Shown here piece after piece: positions 16,643-24,944 of a stretch of DNA of 64,000 nucleotides (its first letter is position 1; each line of letters begins with the position of its first letter). The notes under the pieces are model-generated. The model did no database searches. It was not told the DNA's origin and saw only the letters and a program-made list of their open reading frames with translations. This DNA is from [Mycobacterium] vasticus. Lineage in GTDB: Bacteria > Actinomycetota > Actinomycetes > Mycobacteriales > Mycobacteriaceae. The DNA lies in contig NZ_CP084028.1 of the NCBI RefSeq assembly GCF_020181595.1, positions 3,487,601 to 3,551,600 on the forward strand. The letters run 5' to 3'. The position numbers were made by a program, and so were the translations under genes.

Positions 16643-17893
16643 TCAGGCCGAAGCTGCCAGGTGTGCGACGCCCGGTGCGGTACGGTTCGGATCACCCAGC
16701 AGGGCCAATGCGTTGTCCCGCATCACCATTCGGGTGTCTTCCACGCTGAACTCGGGGAACTGCGGGATGTCGGCCGTGAAGGTGGTCGGGTCGGCCAGGC
16801 CCTCCCCGTGCGGCCAATCCGAACCGAACAGGATCTTGTCGACGCCGATGGTGTCGGCCAGCAGCTTCACGTCGTCCTCGTAGTAGGGGGCGATCCAGAC
16901 GTTGTTGCGCAGCTGCTCGATCGGATCCTCCTTGTAGTGGTATGGCGCGTTGTTGGCCGACTTCTTCAGCCGTTTGATCAGCCGGTAGACGAAGTATGAG
17001 CCGTTCTCGATGCTGACCACCTTGAGCTTGGGGTGACGAGTGAACACCTGGTGCACGATCATCGAGGCGATGGTGTCGTGGATCGCGCGATCGTCCATGA
17101 TCACCATGTCCAGCGGGTCGCGCTTACCGAATCCCTTGAACACACCGCTGCCGCCCCACAACGCCGGGATCGCCATGTAGCCGGAGTCGGACAGGTGGAA
17201 GACGACTGCGACGCCCGCCTCGGCAAGGCGCGCCCACACCGGGTCGTGCACGGGGTCACCGAGGGACCGGGCCCGAACCTCGCCGGGCACCGGCGCCGGG
17301 CGCACACACACCAGCTTGGCGCCGCGACTGATCACGAATTCGACTTCCTCGACCGCCTTTTCGGGGTCGGCCAGCGAGATGATCGGTGCGGATACCACGC
17401 GGCCGTCGGCACGGTCGAAGCCCCAGTCCTCGTCGAGCCACAGGTTGAACGCGTGCACCGAAGCAATGGTGGCGGGGATGTCGTGCTTGAGTCCCTCCTC
17501 CACACCACAGGCGAAGGTCGGCAGCATGAACACCGTCTCCAGCCGCTGCCGGTCGAGCACCTGCACGCGGGCGTCGCGGTTCTGGTACTCGGGATGCTCG
17601 GAGAGGCGGTCGAGCTTCATCAACGACGCAGGATCGACGCCCTCGGGGATCTCGCCGCGGAACAGCAGATCCAGGCAGCCGGGCTCGATGATCGGATCGA
17701 AGTTCGGGTTCGGGATGAAGTGGTTGACGACCCCGCCGAACACCGCCAGGGTGCGATTGCCGTCCTGCACCATCTGGACACCGCGGCTACGGAATTCCTT
17801 GGGCAGGTGTCGAGTGAACGCGTCCAGCGGCTCGTAGTAGTGGTTGTCGACGTCGACGGCCAGGTACGGGAGCCGTTCAGGTGCGGCAGTCAT
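16643..17893 (-). CDS. Amidohydro_2-type metal-dependent hydrolase
   Basis: 416 residues. It shows VDVDNHYYEPLDAF, VVFHLSDSGYM and LFGSDWPHGEGLADP, the same signature set as the paralogues at 331-1560 and 42185-43375. An IPNPNFDP segment followed by CLDLLFRGEIPEG is shared with that subfamily. The start is the ATG at 17893, preceded by AGAAAGG nine bases upstream; longer in-frame extension would lie antisense across the crotonase gene. It is 2 bp from the ligase downstream, so an acid released by this hydrolase could be the ligase substrate. That link is inference. Confidence 0.86.
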   Translation of the reverse strand: MTAAPERLPYLAVDVDNHYYEPLDAFTRHLPKEFRSRGVQMVQDGNRTLAVFGGVVNHFIPNPNFDPIIEPGCLDLLFRGEIPEGVDPASLMKLDRLSEHPEYQNRDARVQVLDRQRLETVFMLPTFACGVEEGLKHDIPATIASVHAFNLWLDEDWGFDRADGRVVSAPIISLADPEKAVEEVEFVISRGAKLVCVRPAPVPGEVRARSLGDPVHDPVWARLAEAGVAVVFHLSDSGYMAIPALWGGSGVFKGFGKRDPLDMVIMDDRAIHDTIASMIVHQVFTRHPKLKVVSIENGSYFVYRLIKRLKKSANNAPYHYKEDPIEQLRNNVWIAPYYEDDVKLLADTIGVDKILFGSDWPHGEGLADPTTFTADIPQFPEFSVEDTRMVMRDNALALLGDPNRTAPGVAHLAASA

Positions 17894-17907
17894 GCGCTCA
17901 ACCTTTC

Positions 17908-18714
17908 TCAAGTCAGGGGCGGGAAGTTCGGCGGCCGTTTCTCCAAGAAGCTGACGACACCCTCGATGAGATCGGGCCGGGTCAGCGATTCGTTCATCAG
18001 CGCCTCGGCGCGGGCACTGACCACGGCGACGTCGTCGAGCGCGTCGCGGTAGGCCTGCGACTTGATCACCGCCAGTGACACCGGCGAGCAGTTTGCGGCG
18101 ATGTCGGCGGCGTAGGCCATGGCGCGCTCCAGCAACTCTGCGGGTTCGACGACGTGGTTGACCAGGCCGAGTTCGCGGGCCTCCTCGGCGAGGAACGTGC
18201 GTCCGCTCAGCAGCAGGTCCATCGCGGCGCCCCAGCCGGCCAGCCGGGGCAGGATCCAGGTGATCCCGTGCTCGGCGATCAGACCCCGCCGGGGGAACGA
18301 GGTGGCGAATTTGGCTCCGGCAGCGGCGAATCGGACGTCGCACATCAGCGCGTGGGTCAGTCCGATTCCGGCGCAGGCGCCGTTGATCGCGGCGATGACG
18401 GGCTTGCGCAGTTCGGTCAGGTAGTAGGGGTGTCGTGCCCCGACCAGTTGCGCCACAGCGTTTTCCGTCAGCTTCTCCGAATCGCCTTCGGCGTCCTGCA
18501 GGTCGCCTCCGGAACCCAGGTTCGCACCGGCGCAGAACCCGCGGCCGGCGCCGGTCAGAACGATCGCGCGCACCTGCGGGTCGGCCTCGGCGCGATCGGT
18601 GGCGGCATGCAGGCCGGCCGCGATGTCAGGGCCCCAGGCGTTGAGCCGCTCCGGGCGGTTGAGGGTGATCAGCGCGACGCCGTCCGAAACGTCGTACAGC
18701 ACGGCGGCGGTCAT
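17908..18714 (-). CDS. Crotonase (enoyl-CoA hydratase/isomerase family) lacking both canonical Glu
   Basis: 268 residues with crotonase features: LITLNRPERLNAW, GAGRGFCAGANLG (oxyanion hole region) and AAINGACAGIGLTHALMCD. The first catalytic Glu position (normally GGxEL) reads IGLTHA, and the second (normally PE) reads SFPRRGLIAEHG, so neither canonical hydratase Glu is present. The AEHGITWILPRL arrangement is instead like isomerase or C-C bond-cleaving members. First gene of the minus operon running down to the acyl-CoA dehydrogenases at 11947. Hydratase activity is doubtful; isomerase or hydrolase activity is possible. Confidence 0.83.
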   Translation of the reverse strand: MTAAVLYDVSDGVALITLNRPERLNAWGPDIAAGLHAATDRAEADPQVRAIVLTGAGRGFCAGANLGSGGDLQDAEGDSEKLTENAVAQLVGARHPYYLTELRKPVIAAINGACAGIGLTHALMCDVRFAAAGAKFATSFPRRGLIAEHGITWILPRLAGWGAAMDLLLSGRTFLAEEARELGLVNHVVEPAELLERAMAYAADIAANCSPVSLAVIKSQAYRDALDDVAVVSARAEALMNESLTRPDLIEGVVSFLEKRPPNFPPLT

Positions 18715-18837
18715 CGATCTGGCACCTCCCGCCCGTGAGCAACCTATCGAGACCGATTGTGATTACTCATACTGTATACCTTTCGATAGCGTCTCGCGCA
18801 ACCTGCCGAGCCGACCGCGACGTAGGCCGTGAGCAGG
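18715..18837. promoter_or_regulatory. Intergenic promoter region with GTATAC dyad
   Basis: 123 bp between the SDR at 18838 and the crotonase operon. The part next to the crotonase start contains the AT-rich run TACTGTATACCTTTCGATAG near 18768-18787, including the palindrome GTATAC, in a GC-rich background. It is the likely promoter/operator of the 18714-to-11947 operon. A GTATAC core also occurs upstream of the crotonase at 20458-21219. Confidence 0.4.
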
Positions 18838-19635
18838 TCAGATGAAGTCCGAACCGCCGTCGACGTTCACGTTGGCCCCGGTCATGTAGCCGTTGCGCCG
18901 TGACGCCAGAAACGCCGCGACCGCCCCCACCTCGTCGGGCAGGCCGGCCCGCGGCATCTGCGCCGGATGCCCGAAGTGTTCGGTGATGGCATCCATCAGC
19001 CGGTAGGGGTCCGCGCCGTCCACGCCGACGGTGCGTGCCCACCCCACCAGCGCGTCGGAGGCAACGCTGCCGGGTGAGACGACGTTCACCAGGATCTCGT
19101 CGGGAGCCAGCAGCAGCGCCAGATTCTTCGAGACGCTGTTGACCATCGCCTTGGCTGCGGTGTAGGCGGCCAGCACCGTGCTCTGGCGCTGGGTGGAATG
19201 CGCTGAGAAGTTGACGATCCGCGCCCATTCGGCCTTGCGCAGCAACGGTAATGCGGCCCGCACGGTGTGCACCATTCCCATCGCGCCCTGGTCGATGGCC
19301 CGCCGCCACGCTTCGTCGGTGAGATCGTCGAACGTGCCCTGCACATCCGGTCCGGTCGCGTTGATCAGGATGTTGAGCCGGCCTCCCCAGCGCTCCGCCA
19401 GCTCGGTGAACACCTCCTGCACCCGAGCCTCGTCGCAGGCGTCGGCGACCAGGCCGAGCGCATCGGGGCTGCCTCGCTGCGTCAGGTCCCCGACAGCGTT
19501 GTCGAGATCGGCTGCGGTGCGGGAGATTACGGCGACACGGGCGCCGTCGTCGGCCAGGCAGCGCGCGGTGGCCAGCCCCATCCCGCGTCCGCCGCCGACC
19601 ACGACGGCGGCCGCGTCACGCAGGCCCAGGTCCAC
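18838..19635 (-). CDS. SDR-family oxidoreductase
   Basis: 265 residues from a GTG four bases after the preceding SDR stop. Motifs: VVGGGRGMGLA for the cofactor, VISRTAAD after strand two (NADP-like), NATG in place of NNAG, IVNFSAHSTQRQSTVL with the catalytic Ser, and YTAAK. The C-terminal GANVNVDGGSDFI is the standard SDR end. It forms a three-gene unit with an HSD10-like SDR and a canonical crotonase, an arrangement for hydration and oxidation steps of beta-oxidation. Whether it acts as a dehydrogenase or an enoyl reductase is not decided by sequence. Confidence 0.83.
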   Translation of the reverse strand: MDLGLRDAAAVVVGGGRGMGLATARCLADDGARVAVISRTAADLDNAVGDLTQRGSPDALGLVADACDEARVQEVFTELAERWGGRLNILINATGPDVQGTFDDLTDEAWRRAIDQGAMGMVHTVRAALPLLRKAEWARIVNFSAHSTQRQSTVLAAYTAAKAMVNSVSKNLALLLAPDEILVNVVSPGSVASDALVGWARTVGVDGADPYRLMDAITEHFGHPAQMPRAGLPDEVGAVAAFLASRRNGYMTGANVNVDGGSDFI

Positions 19636-19639
19636 CCGG

Positions 19640-20410
19640 CTACCGCGGCTGGAAGCGTTGCGCGCCGTCGATGCGCACCACTTCGCCGTTGATGTAGGTG
19701 TTCTCCAGCAGGTGCTGAGCCAGCCTGGCGTATTCGTCGGGCTGGCCGAGCCGCTTCGGGAATGGCACGGTCTCGGCGAACTTCGCCAGCATCGCGTCGG
19801 TGGCCCGTTCCATCGCGGGCGTGCGGATGGTGCCGGGCGCAATGCTGTTGAGCCGGATGCCCACCGAGCTGAGATCCCGGGCGCCGCACAGGGTCAGGCC
19901 GAGCACCCCGCCCTTGGCCGCCGCGTACGAGGACTGACCGATCTGCCCCTCGATACCGGCGATCGACGACGTCATCACGATCGAACCCCGCTCGCCGTTA
20001 GCGCCGGGCTCGGTTGCGGCGATCTTGGCGGCCGCCAGCCGGAGCACGTTGTAGGTGCCGGTCAGGTACAGCGCGATGGTCTTGGTGAAGCCTTCCATCG
20101 GGGCCGGACTGCCGTCCCGTGCGACGATCTTGTCCGCCACGCCGAAACCGCCGTGGGCGATCACCGCGTACCGCAAAGTACCCAGTTCATCGGCCTTGGC
20201 CAGCGCGGCCTGCACGTCGTCGTCGTTGAGCACGTCGGTGCGGGCGTAAACGGCCTTGTTGCCCAACTCATTCGCCAGTTTGGTGGCCTTCTCGTCGGCG
20301 ACGTCGGCGATGACCACCGCCGCACCGGCTTCGTGCAGTCTGCGGACGGTAGCCTCGCCCAGACCACCGGCGCCACCGGTCACCAGCACTACTTGACCTG
20401 CAAAAGACAT
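19640..20410 (-). CDS. SDR, HSD10-like 3-hydroxyacyl-CoA dehydrogenase
   Basis: 256 residues with VTGGAGGLGEA, ADVADEK (acidic, NAD-type), MTSSIAGIEGQIGQSSYAAAK and a C-terminus PFPKRLGQPDEYARL. The IEGQIGQ insertion marks the HSD10-type 3-hydroxyacyl-CoA dehydrogenases. It is the closest relative in the window of the SDR at 1568-2341, sharing the FPKRLGxPxEYAxL segment. It is 47 bp downstream of a crotonase with both catalytic Glu, so the two can supply the hydration and dehydrogenation steps of one beta-oxidation round. Confidence 0.86.
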   Translation of the reverse strand: MSFAGQVVLVTGGAGGLGEATVRRLHEAGAAVVIADVADEKATKLANELGNKAVYARTDVLNDDDVQAALAKADELGTLRYAVIAHGGFGVADKIVARDGSPAPMEGFTKTIALYLTGTYNVLRLAAAKIAATEPGANGERGSIVMTSSIAGIEGQIGQSSYAAAKGGVLGLTLCGARDLSSVGIRLNSIAPGTIRTPAMERATDAMLAKFAETVPFPKRLGQPDEYARLAQHLLENTYINGEVVRIDGAQRFQPR

Positions 20411-20457
20411 GACTTCTCCTTAACGTTGATCCGGAATGTTCGAGCTGTATGACCGGG

Positions 20458-21219
20458 TCAGGCCCCGGTCCAGTTGGGCGCGCGCTTCTCCGCGAAGGCG
20501 GTGGCACCCTCGATCGCGTCACGGGAGGCGAACACCGGCGCAAGCAGCTCATTCTGCTTGTGCCACATCTCTTCCTGCGACCAGTCCGCCGCCTTGGTCA
20601 TGATGTCCTTGGTGACCGCCACCGCCAGCGGTCCGTTGGCGGTGATCTGTTCGGCCAGTTCGACGGCTCCGGCCAATGCTTCGCCGGGTTCGGTCAGCAC
20701 GTTGACGAAACCCCACACCTCGCCCTGCTCCGCGGTGAAAGTCTTACCGGTGAGGGCTAATTCGAGTGCCTTCTGGTACGGGATGCGATGCGGCAGCCGC
20801 AACAGGCCGCCACCGCCGGCCACCAGTCCACGCTTGACCTCGGGGATGCCGAACTTGGCTCCCTTGGCGGCCACCACCAGATCGGTTGCGAGCACCAGTT
20901 CGGTGCCGCCGGCCACCGCGAAGCCCTCGACGGCCGAGATCAGAGGTTTGCGCGGCGGGCGTTCGGTGAAGCCCAGACCCCGGCCCGGGACGTAGGCGAG
21001 CTCACCGGTCGCGAAGGCCTTGAGATCCATGCCCGCGCAGAAGTTGCCGCCAGCTCCGGTCAGCACTCCCACCGAGAGCTCGGGTGTGTCGTCGAGCTCG
21101 TCGCAGGCTGCTGCCAGCCCTTCGGCGACAGCCTTGTTGGCCGCATTTCTGGATTCCGGCCGGTTGATCGTGATGACGAGAATCCGACCGCGACGCTCGC
21201 GCAGTACCTCTTCAGGCAC
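20458..21219 (-). CDS. Enoyl-CoA hydratase with both catalytic Glu
   Basis: 253 residues from a GTG at 21219 preceded by GAGGGGTGGAG. It carries ITINRPESRNA, GAGGNFCAGMDLKAF, VAGGTELVLATD with the first catalytic Glu and GIPEVKRGLVAGGGG with the second, so it is the most canonical hydratase of the eight crotonases here. The gene leads an operon with two SDRs and diverges from a TetR regulator at 21371. It probably hydrates a 2-enoyl-CoA whose 3-hydroxy product is oxidised by the HSD10-like SDR next to it. Confidence 0.88.
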   Translation of the reverse strand: MPEEVLRERRGRILVITINRPESRNAANKAVAEGLAAACDELDDTPELSVGVLTGAGGNFCAGMDLKAFATGELAYVPGRGLGFTERPPRKPLISAVEGFAVAGGTELVLATDLVVAAKGAKFGIPEVKRGLVAGGGGLLRLPHRIPYQKALELALTGKTFTAEQGEVWGFVNVLTEPGEALAGAVELAEQITANGPLAVAVTKDIMTKAADWSQEEMWHKQNELLAPVFASRDAIEGATAFAEKRAPNWTGA

Positions 21220-21370
21220 AGCTCCACCCCTCAGCTGTTGTGGCAATGTATACCACAATGCTTACCATAGGCATTACAGTAAAAGAAGGCTCAATCCCCG
21301 GCTCCAGCCCCGGGTACAGGTAGGTTTAACGGCGAAGAGATCCGTGCGACCAGAACTGGAGGTACCCGCA
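21220..21370. promoter_or_regulatory. Divergent promoter/operator region between crotonase and tetR
   Basis: 151 bp between divergent genes. An AT-rich block at about 21237-21286 contains GTGG-CAATGTATA-CCAC (inverted GTGG/CCAC arms around a GTATAC core) followed by TTACCATAGGCATTACAGTAA. A TetR regulator usually binds a palindrome in such a divergent gap, and this is the only candidate seen. A GGAGG lies eight bases before the tetR GTG. Confidence 0.5.
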
Positions 21371-22096
21371 GTGGCGAAGCAGCCCGTCGCGGAGAAGCGT
21401 CAACGGCGCGAACGCGGATCCATCAACCCCGACGACATCATCGACGGCGCCTTCGAGCTCGCCGAGCAGATCGGTGTCGACAACCTGAGCATGCCGCTGC
21501 TGGGCAAGCATCTCGGAGTCGGCGTAACGAGCATCTACTGGTACTTCCGCAAGAAGGACGAACTGCTCAATGCGATGACCACCCGGGCGCTGCGGCAGTA
21601 CACCTTCGCCACCCCCTACGTGCAGGCCAAGGACTGGCGGCAGACGTTGCGCAACCACGCGCACACCATGCGGACCACGTTCCTGGGCAACCCGATCCTG
21701 TGCGACCTCATCCTGATCCGGGCCGCCCTGACTCCCCGGGCCGCGCAACTGGGCGCTCAGGAAGTGGAGCGGGCGATCGCCGGCCTGGTGGAGGCCGGGT
21801 TGTCACCGCGGGACGCGTTCGACACCTATTCGACGATCTCGGTGCACATCCGCGGATCGGTGGTGCTGCGCAGGCTCGACGAGAAGAACCGAGCCTCGGA
21901 CGCCGAGGGTCCGTCGGACTTCGAGGAGACACTGGTCATCGACCCCGAGGCCACCCCGCTGCTGGCCCAGACCAATCGGCAGGGGCACCGGATCGGCGCG
22001 GCCGACGACTCCAACTTCGAGTACGGCCTGGACTGCATCCTCGATCACGCCGAACGGCTGATCGAGCAGAACGCCAAACCCGCGCGACGGCGCTAA
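21371..22096 (+). CDS. TetR-family transcriptional regulator
   Basis: 241 residues. After a basic start (QPVAEKRQRRERG) comes the TetR DNA-binding domain with IIDGAFELAEQIGVDNLSM and the recognition helix region LGKHLGVGVTSIYWYFRKKDELL; the remaining 180 residues are the ligand-binding/dimerisation domain. The GTG start is preceded by GGAGG at eight bases. It diverges from the crotonase/SDR operon and converges with the thiolase (4-bp overlap of ends). Most likely a repressor of the 21219-to-18838 operon responding to a CoA ester or acid. Confidence 0.88.
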   Translation: MAKQPVAEKRQRRERGSINPDDIIDGAFELAEQIGVDNLSMPLLGKHLGVGVTSIYWYFRKKDELLNAMTTRALRQYTFATPYVQAKDWRQTLRNHAHTMRTTFLGNPILCDLILIRAALTPRAAQLGAQEVERAIAGLVEAGLSPRDAFDTYSTISVHIRGSVVLRRLDEKNRASDAEGPSDFEETLVIDPEATPLLAQTNRQGHRIGAADDSNFEYGLDCILDHAERLIEQNAKPARRR

Positions 22097-23268
22097 ACCT
22101 CGATCACCACCGCGCCACCCTGGCCGCCACCGGCGCACATGGCCGCGACGCCGATGCCGCCGCCACGCCGCTTGAGTTCGTAGAGCAGGGTGGTCACCAT
22201 CCGCGCGCCGGAAGCGGCGATCGGGTGGCCGAGGCTGCAGCCGCTGCCGGAGAAGTTCACCAGCTCTTCGTCGATGCCGTATTCCTTGCAGGCCGCGACC
22301 GGCACCGAGGCGAAGGCCTCGTTGATCTCCCACAGCGCCACGTCGCCGACGGACAGCCCGGCTCGCTCCAGCACCTTGCCGATCACCTTGACCCCGCCCA
22401 GCCCGGTGTCACGCGGTGCGACCCCGACCGAGGCCCATGCCTTGACGGTTCCCATCACGTTCAGGCCCTTGTCCCGCGCGTAATCCGCGTCGACGAGCGC
22501 GACCGCGGCCGCCGCGTCGTTGGTGCCGCTGCTGTTGCCGGCGGTGATCGAGAACCCCTCGATCTCCGGGTGCAGCACTTTGAGGCCCGCCAGCGTCTCG
22601 GCCGTGGTGCCGCGGCGCGGGAACTCGTCGACGCTGAACTCGGTCACCGACCCGTCGGGCAGTTCGACCTTCAGCGGGATGATCTCGTCGACGAACTTTC
22701 CGGAGTCGATCGCGGCGATCGCGCGCTGGTGCGAGCGGGCCGCCCAGGCGTCCATCTCCTCGCGGGTGATGCCGGCGGCTTGGGCGGTGTTCCACCCCAC
22801 CGTGATCGACATGTCCCGGGTGGGCGCGTCCGGCGTCTCCGGGTGGGTCGGCGGCATCCAGGGCTCGACGAACTTCAACTCGGGCCCGGGAACCCGCCAT
22901 TTCGTCAGCGGTGTCATCGACAGGGACTGCACGCCGCCGGCGATCAGCACCCGTTCCATGCCGGAACCGATCTGCGCCGACGCGTTGCCGATCGCGGTCA
23001 GGCTGCCGGCGCAGTGCCGGTTGACCGACTGCCCGGGCACCGACTCCATGCCGCACGCAGCCGCCGCGTAGCGAGCGAGATCGCCACCGCCGTAGTGGGA
23101 TTCGGCGAAGATGATGTCGTCGATATCAGCCGGATCGATACCCGCCCGGCGAACCACCTCGGGCAGCACCGTGGTGATCAGTGTCTCCGGCGGAGTGTTG
23201 ACCAGCGTTCCCTTGAACGAGCGTCCGATGGCCGTCCGAACGGCACCGACAATGACTGGAGTAGGCAT
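22093..23268 (-). CDS. Acetyl-CoA acyltransferase (degradative thiolase, FadA-type)
   Basis: 391 residues, normal length for the family. All catalytic residues are visible: nucleophilic Cys in SVNRHCAGSLTAIGNA (about residue 92), the GHP His in GCSLGHPIAASGARM and the second Cys in MCAGGGQGGAVVIE. It cleaves a 3-ketoacyl-CoA with CoA to release acetyl- or propionyl-CoA. It lies 36 bp from a crotonase and a hotdog gene. It is the only complete, canonical thiolase in the window, in contrast to the Cys-less protein at 3343-4551. Confidence 0.9.
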   Translation of the reverse strand: MPTPVIVGAVRTAIGRSFKGTLVNTPPETLITTVLPEVVRRAGIDPADIDDIIFAESHYGGGDLARYAAAACGMESVPGQSVNRHCAGSLTAIGNASAQIGSGMERVLIAGGVQSLSMTPLTKWRVPGPELKFVEPWMPPTHPETPDAPTRDMSITVGWNTAQAAGITREEMDAWAARSHQRAIAAIDSGKFVDEIIPLKVELPDGSVTEFSVDEFPRRGTTAETLAGLKVLHPEIEGFSITAGNSSGTNDAAAAVALVDADYARDKGLNVMGTVKAWASVGVAPRDTGLGGVKVIGKVLERAGLSVGDVALWEINEAFASVPVAACKEYGIDEELVNFSGSGCSLGHPIAASGARMVTTLLYELKRRGGGIGVAAMCAGGGQGGAVVIEV

Positions 23269-23304
23269 TTTTCGACCTTACATTAATCGTTGTTTTTGTA
23301 AAGC

Positions 23305-24183
23305 TCACGGTTCCGGGACGTGGAAGTGCTCGTCACGCAGCCGGAACGCCTCCTTGGTTCCGTGCTGCGCCCGGGTCTTGACGAAGTTGAACTCCCCCGG
23401 CCCGAACTGCAGGTTGGTGCCGTAGGCGTGAAACAGGTAGCTGGCCACCTCTTCGCCCTGGTACGCCTGACTCTGTTCGACGAGCCGGAACGCCTCCTTG
23501 GCGATGACCACCCCGTCGGCGGGCATCTTCGCGGCCTTGAGCGCCCAATACCGCGCCCGCGCGGAAACCTCTGCGGCATCGCAGGTCTCGGTGAACACTC
23601 CGAGGTGTTCGACGGCAGCGGCCTCGATGATGTCGCCGGTCAGCAGCAGCCGGCGCGCCAGCACCGGACCGAGCCGGTGGAAGAACATGTGCAGACTGCC
23701 CAGCGCCGGGCCGAGAAAGCGGGTTGCCGGCATCCCGATCCTGGTGTCGCGGGCGATCACCGAGATGTCGGTCATCAGTGCCATCTCGAAGCCGCCGCCG
23801 AGTGCGAAACCGCTGATCTCCCCCACTGTGACCTTCGGAAAGCCCATCAGGTTGTGGTAGAAGCCGAACGAGCGGCGGTCCACCGCAAGCCGGCGGCGCT
23901 GACTCGGCCGGGCCCTCTCCTCAGGCTTCCCGGCGCCCCGCTCGCCGTACCAGCCGTAGGCGTTGTTCATGTCCGCCCCGGTGCTGAACACTCCGTCGGC
24001 GCCGCGCAGCAGCACCACGACGACGTCATCATCATCGGCGACCCGGTCCAGGCAGCGGGCCACCTCGTCACGCATCGCCGCGTCGTAGGAGTTGCGCCGA
24101 CCGGGATTGTTCAGCGTGATGGTGGCGATCCGCCCGTCGGGATCGACCTCGAAGAGCACCCGGTCATCGCCTGTGTCGCTCAT
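23305..24183 (-). CDS. Crotonase with one catalytic Glu
   Basis: 292 residues. ITLNNPGRRNSYDAAM, GADGVFSTGADMNNAYGWYG and FALGGGFEMALMTD are crotonase motifs; the first catalytic Glu (GGFEM) is kept, while the second position reads MPATRFLGPA with no Glu. The stretch between residues 85 and 120 is longer and charged (GERGAGKPEERARPS), then RRSFGFYHNLMGFPK. Loss of one Glu suggests an isomerase or hydrolase rather than a plain hydratase. The start ATG overlaps the hotdog gene stop as ATGA. Confidence 0.83.
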   Translation of the reverse strand: MSDTGDDRVLFEVDPDGRIATITLNNPGRRNSYDAAMRDEVARCLDRVADDDDVVVVLLRGADGVFSTGADMNNAYGWYGERGAGKPEERARPSQRRRLAVDRRSFGFYHNLMGFPKVTVGEISGFALGGGFEMALMTDISVIARDTRIGMPATRFLGPALGSLHMFFHRLGPVLARRLLLTGDIIEAAAVEHLGVFTETCDAAEVSARARYWALKAAKMPADGVVIAKEAFRLVEQSQAYQGEEVASYLFHAYGTNLQFGPGEFNFVKTRAQHGTKEAFRLRDEHFHVPEP

Positions 24184-24875
24184 CGCTGGGGCTCCTGTCG
24201 TCGGCGGCCGAATCTGTTGGCGCTCACCTTCTCCGGCGGCATCGCCGCGGTGGTGACCTCGCCGGTGCACAGCAGTTCGCCGCGGTGGGACAGCCGCGCG
24301 ACGGACGCCAGGCCGCGCTCGACCTCGGTGCGCACGATGTCGAAGTCCAGCTCGGTGAGCACCGGTGTCGGGCGGCGGTAGCTGACCAGCATCGAGCGGG
24401 TCCGGCCGGCCAGGCCCGCGGTGCAGCTCTGCTGCTGGATGACACAGTCGAAGAACACCCCGAGGAACCCGCCGTGCACCAGGCCCGGCGGCCCCTCGTA
24501 GGACAGCCCGAATGTGACTCGCCCGGACGCTGTTTCGTCCCCGAGGTGGTCGAAGGTGTATTCGGGAAAGCAGGGGTTGTACGCCCCGACGTCGAACGCG
24601 TGGTTGAGGTAGACCCGCCCACCGTGATCGGACTCCAGCCGCGGGGTCGCATCGACCGGGGCAACGGCGGACAGTTCACGTTCCCAGCCGGCAAGTCGCG
24701 CCACCATGTCATCGACCGCCGGATGCGGGTGCTCGAGGGAGAGCAGCAGTGCGGTCAACCGCCGCATGGCGCCGGCCGCCGCAACGGTCTGCTCCAGTGG
24801 CGATTCACCGAACCGGCCGGTGTAGCCGTCGACGGAAGCGCCCGTCACACCCGTTGCACCCGCGCCGTCAGTCAT
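24180..24875 (-). CDS. PaaI-like hotdog-fold thioesterase
   Basis: 231 residues. The C-terminal 140 residues contain the hotdog signature GPPGLVHGGFLGVFFDC, the HGG loop of PaaI-type acyl-CoA thioesterases, followed by a long strand TRSMLVSYRRPTPVLTELDF. The N-terminal 80 residues are helical (MRRLTALLLSLEHPHPAVDDMVARLAGWE) and are not part of the usual domain. It probably hydrolyses dead-end CoA esters to recycle CoA. It diverges from the plus-strand operon starting at 24945. Confidence 0.82.
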   Translation of the reverse strand: MTDGAGATGVTGASVDGYTGRFGESPLEQTVAAAGAMRRLTALLLSLEHPHPAVDDMVARLAGWERELSAVAPVDATPRLESDHGGRVYLNHAFDVGAYNPCFPEYTFDHLGDETASGRVTFGLSYEGPPGLVHGGFLGVFFDCVIQQQSCTAGLAGRTRSMLVSYRRPTPVLTELDFDIVRTEVERGLASVARLSHRGELLCTGEVTTAAMPPEKVSANRFGRRRQEPQR

Positions 24876-24944
24876 AGGCCTCTTTCTCCGCCGAACACGC
24901 CAATCGTATAGCCTACTGTAGCTATAACGATATAGCTTTGAAGG
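24876..24944. promoter_or_regulatory. Divergent operator with TATAGC/GCTATA inverted repeat
   Basis: The 69-bp gap between divergent operons has an inverted repeat TATAGC-N8-GCTATA at 24907-24926 and a third TATAGC at 24932-24937. The AT-rich dyad in GC-rich DNA indicates a regulator site and/or overlapping -10 elements controlling both the hotdog/crotonase/thiolase operon and the eight-gene plus-strand operon. No cognate regulator is adjacent; the TetR at 21371 is the nearest candidate. Confidence 0.5.

Noticed and set aside
17894..18343. N-terminal extension of the amidohydrolase at 16643-17893
   Set aside because: The extra sequence is Arg/Pro-rich, overlaps the crotonase in another frame, and a good ribosome site precedes the ATG at 17893.
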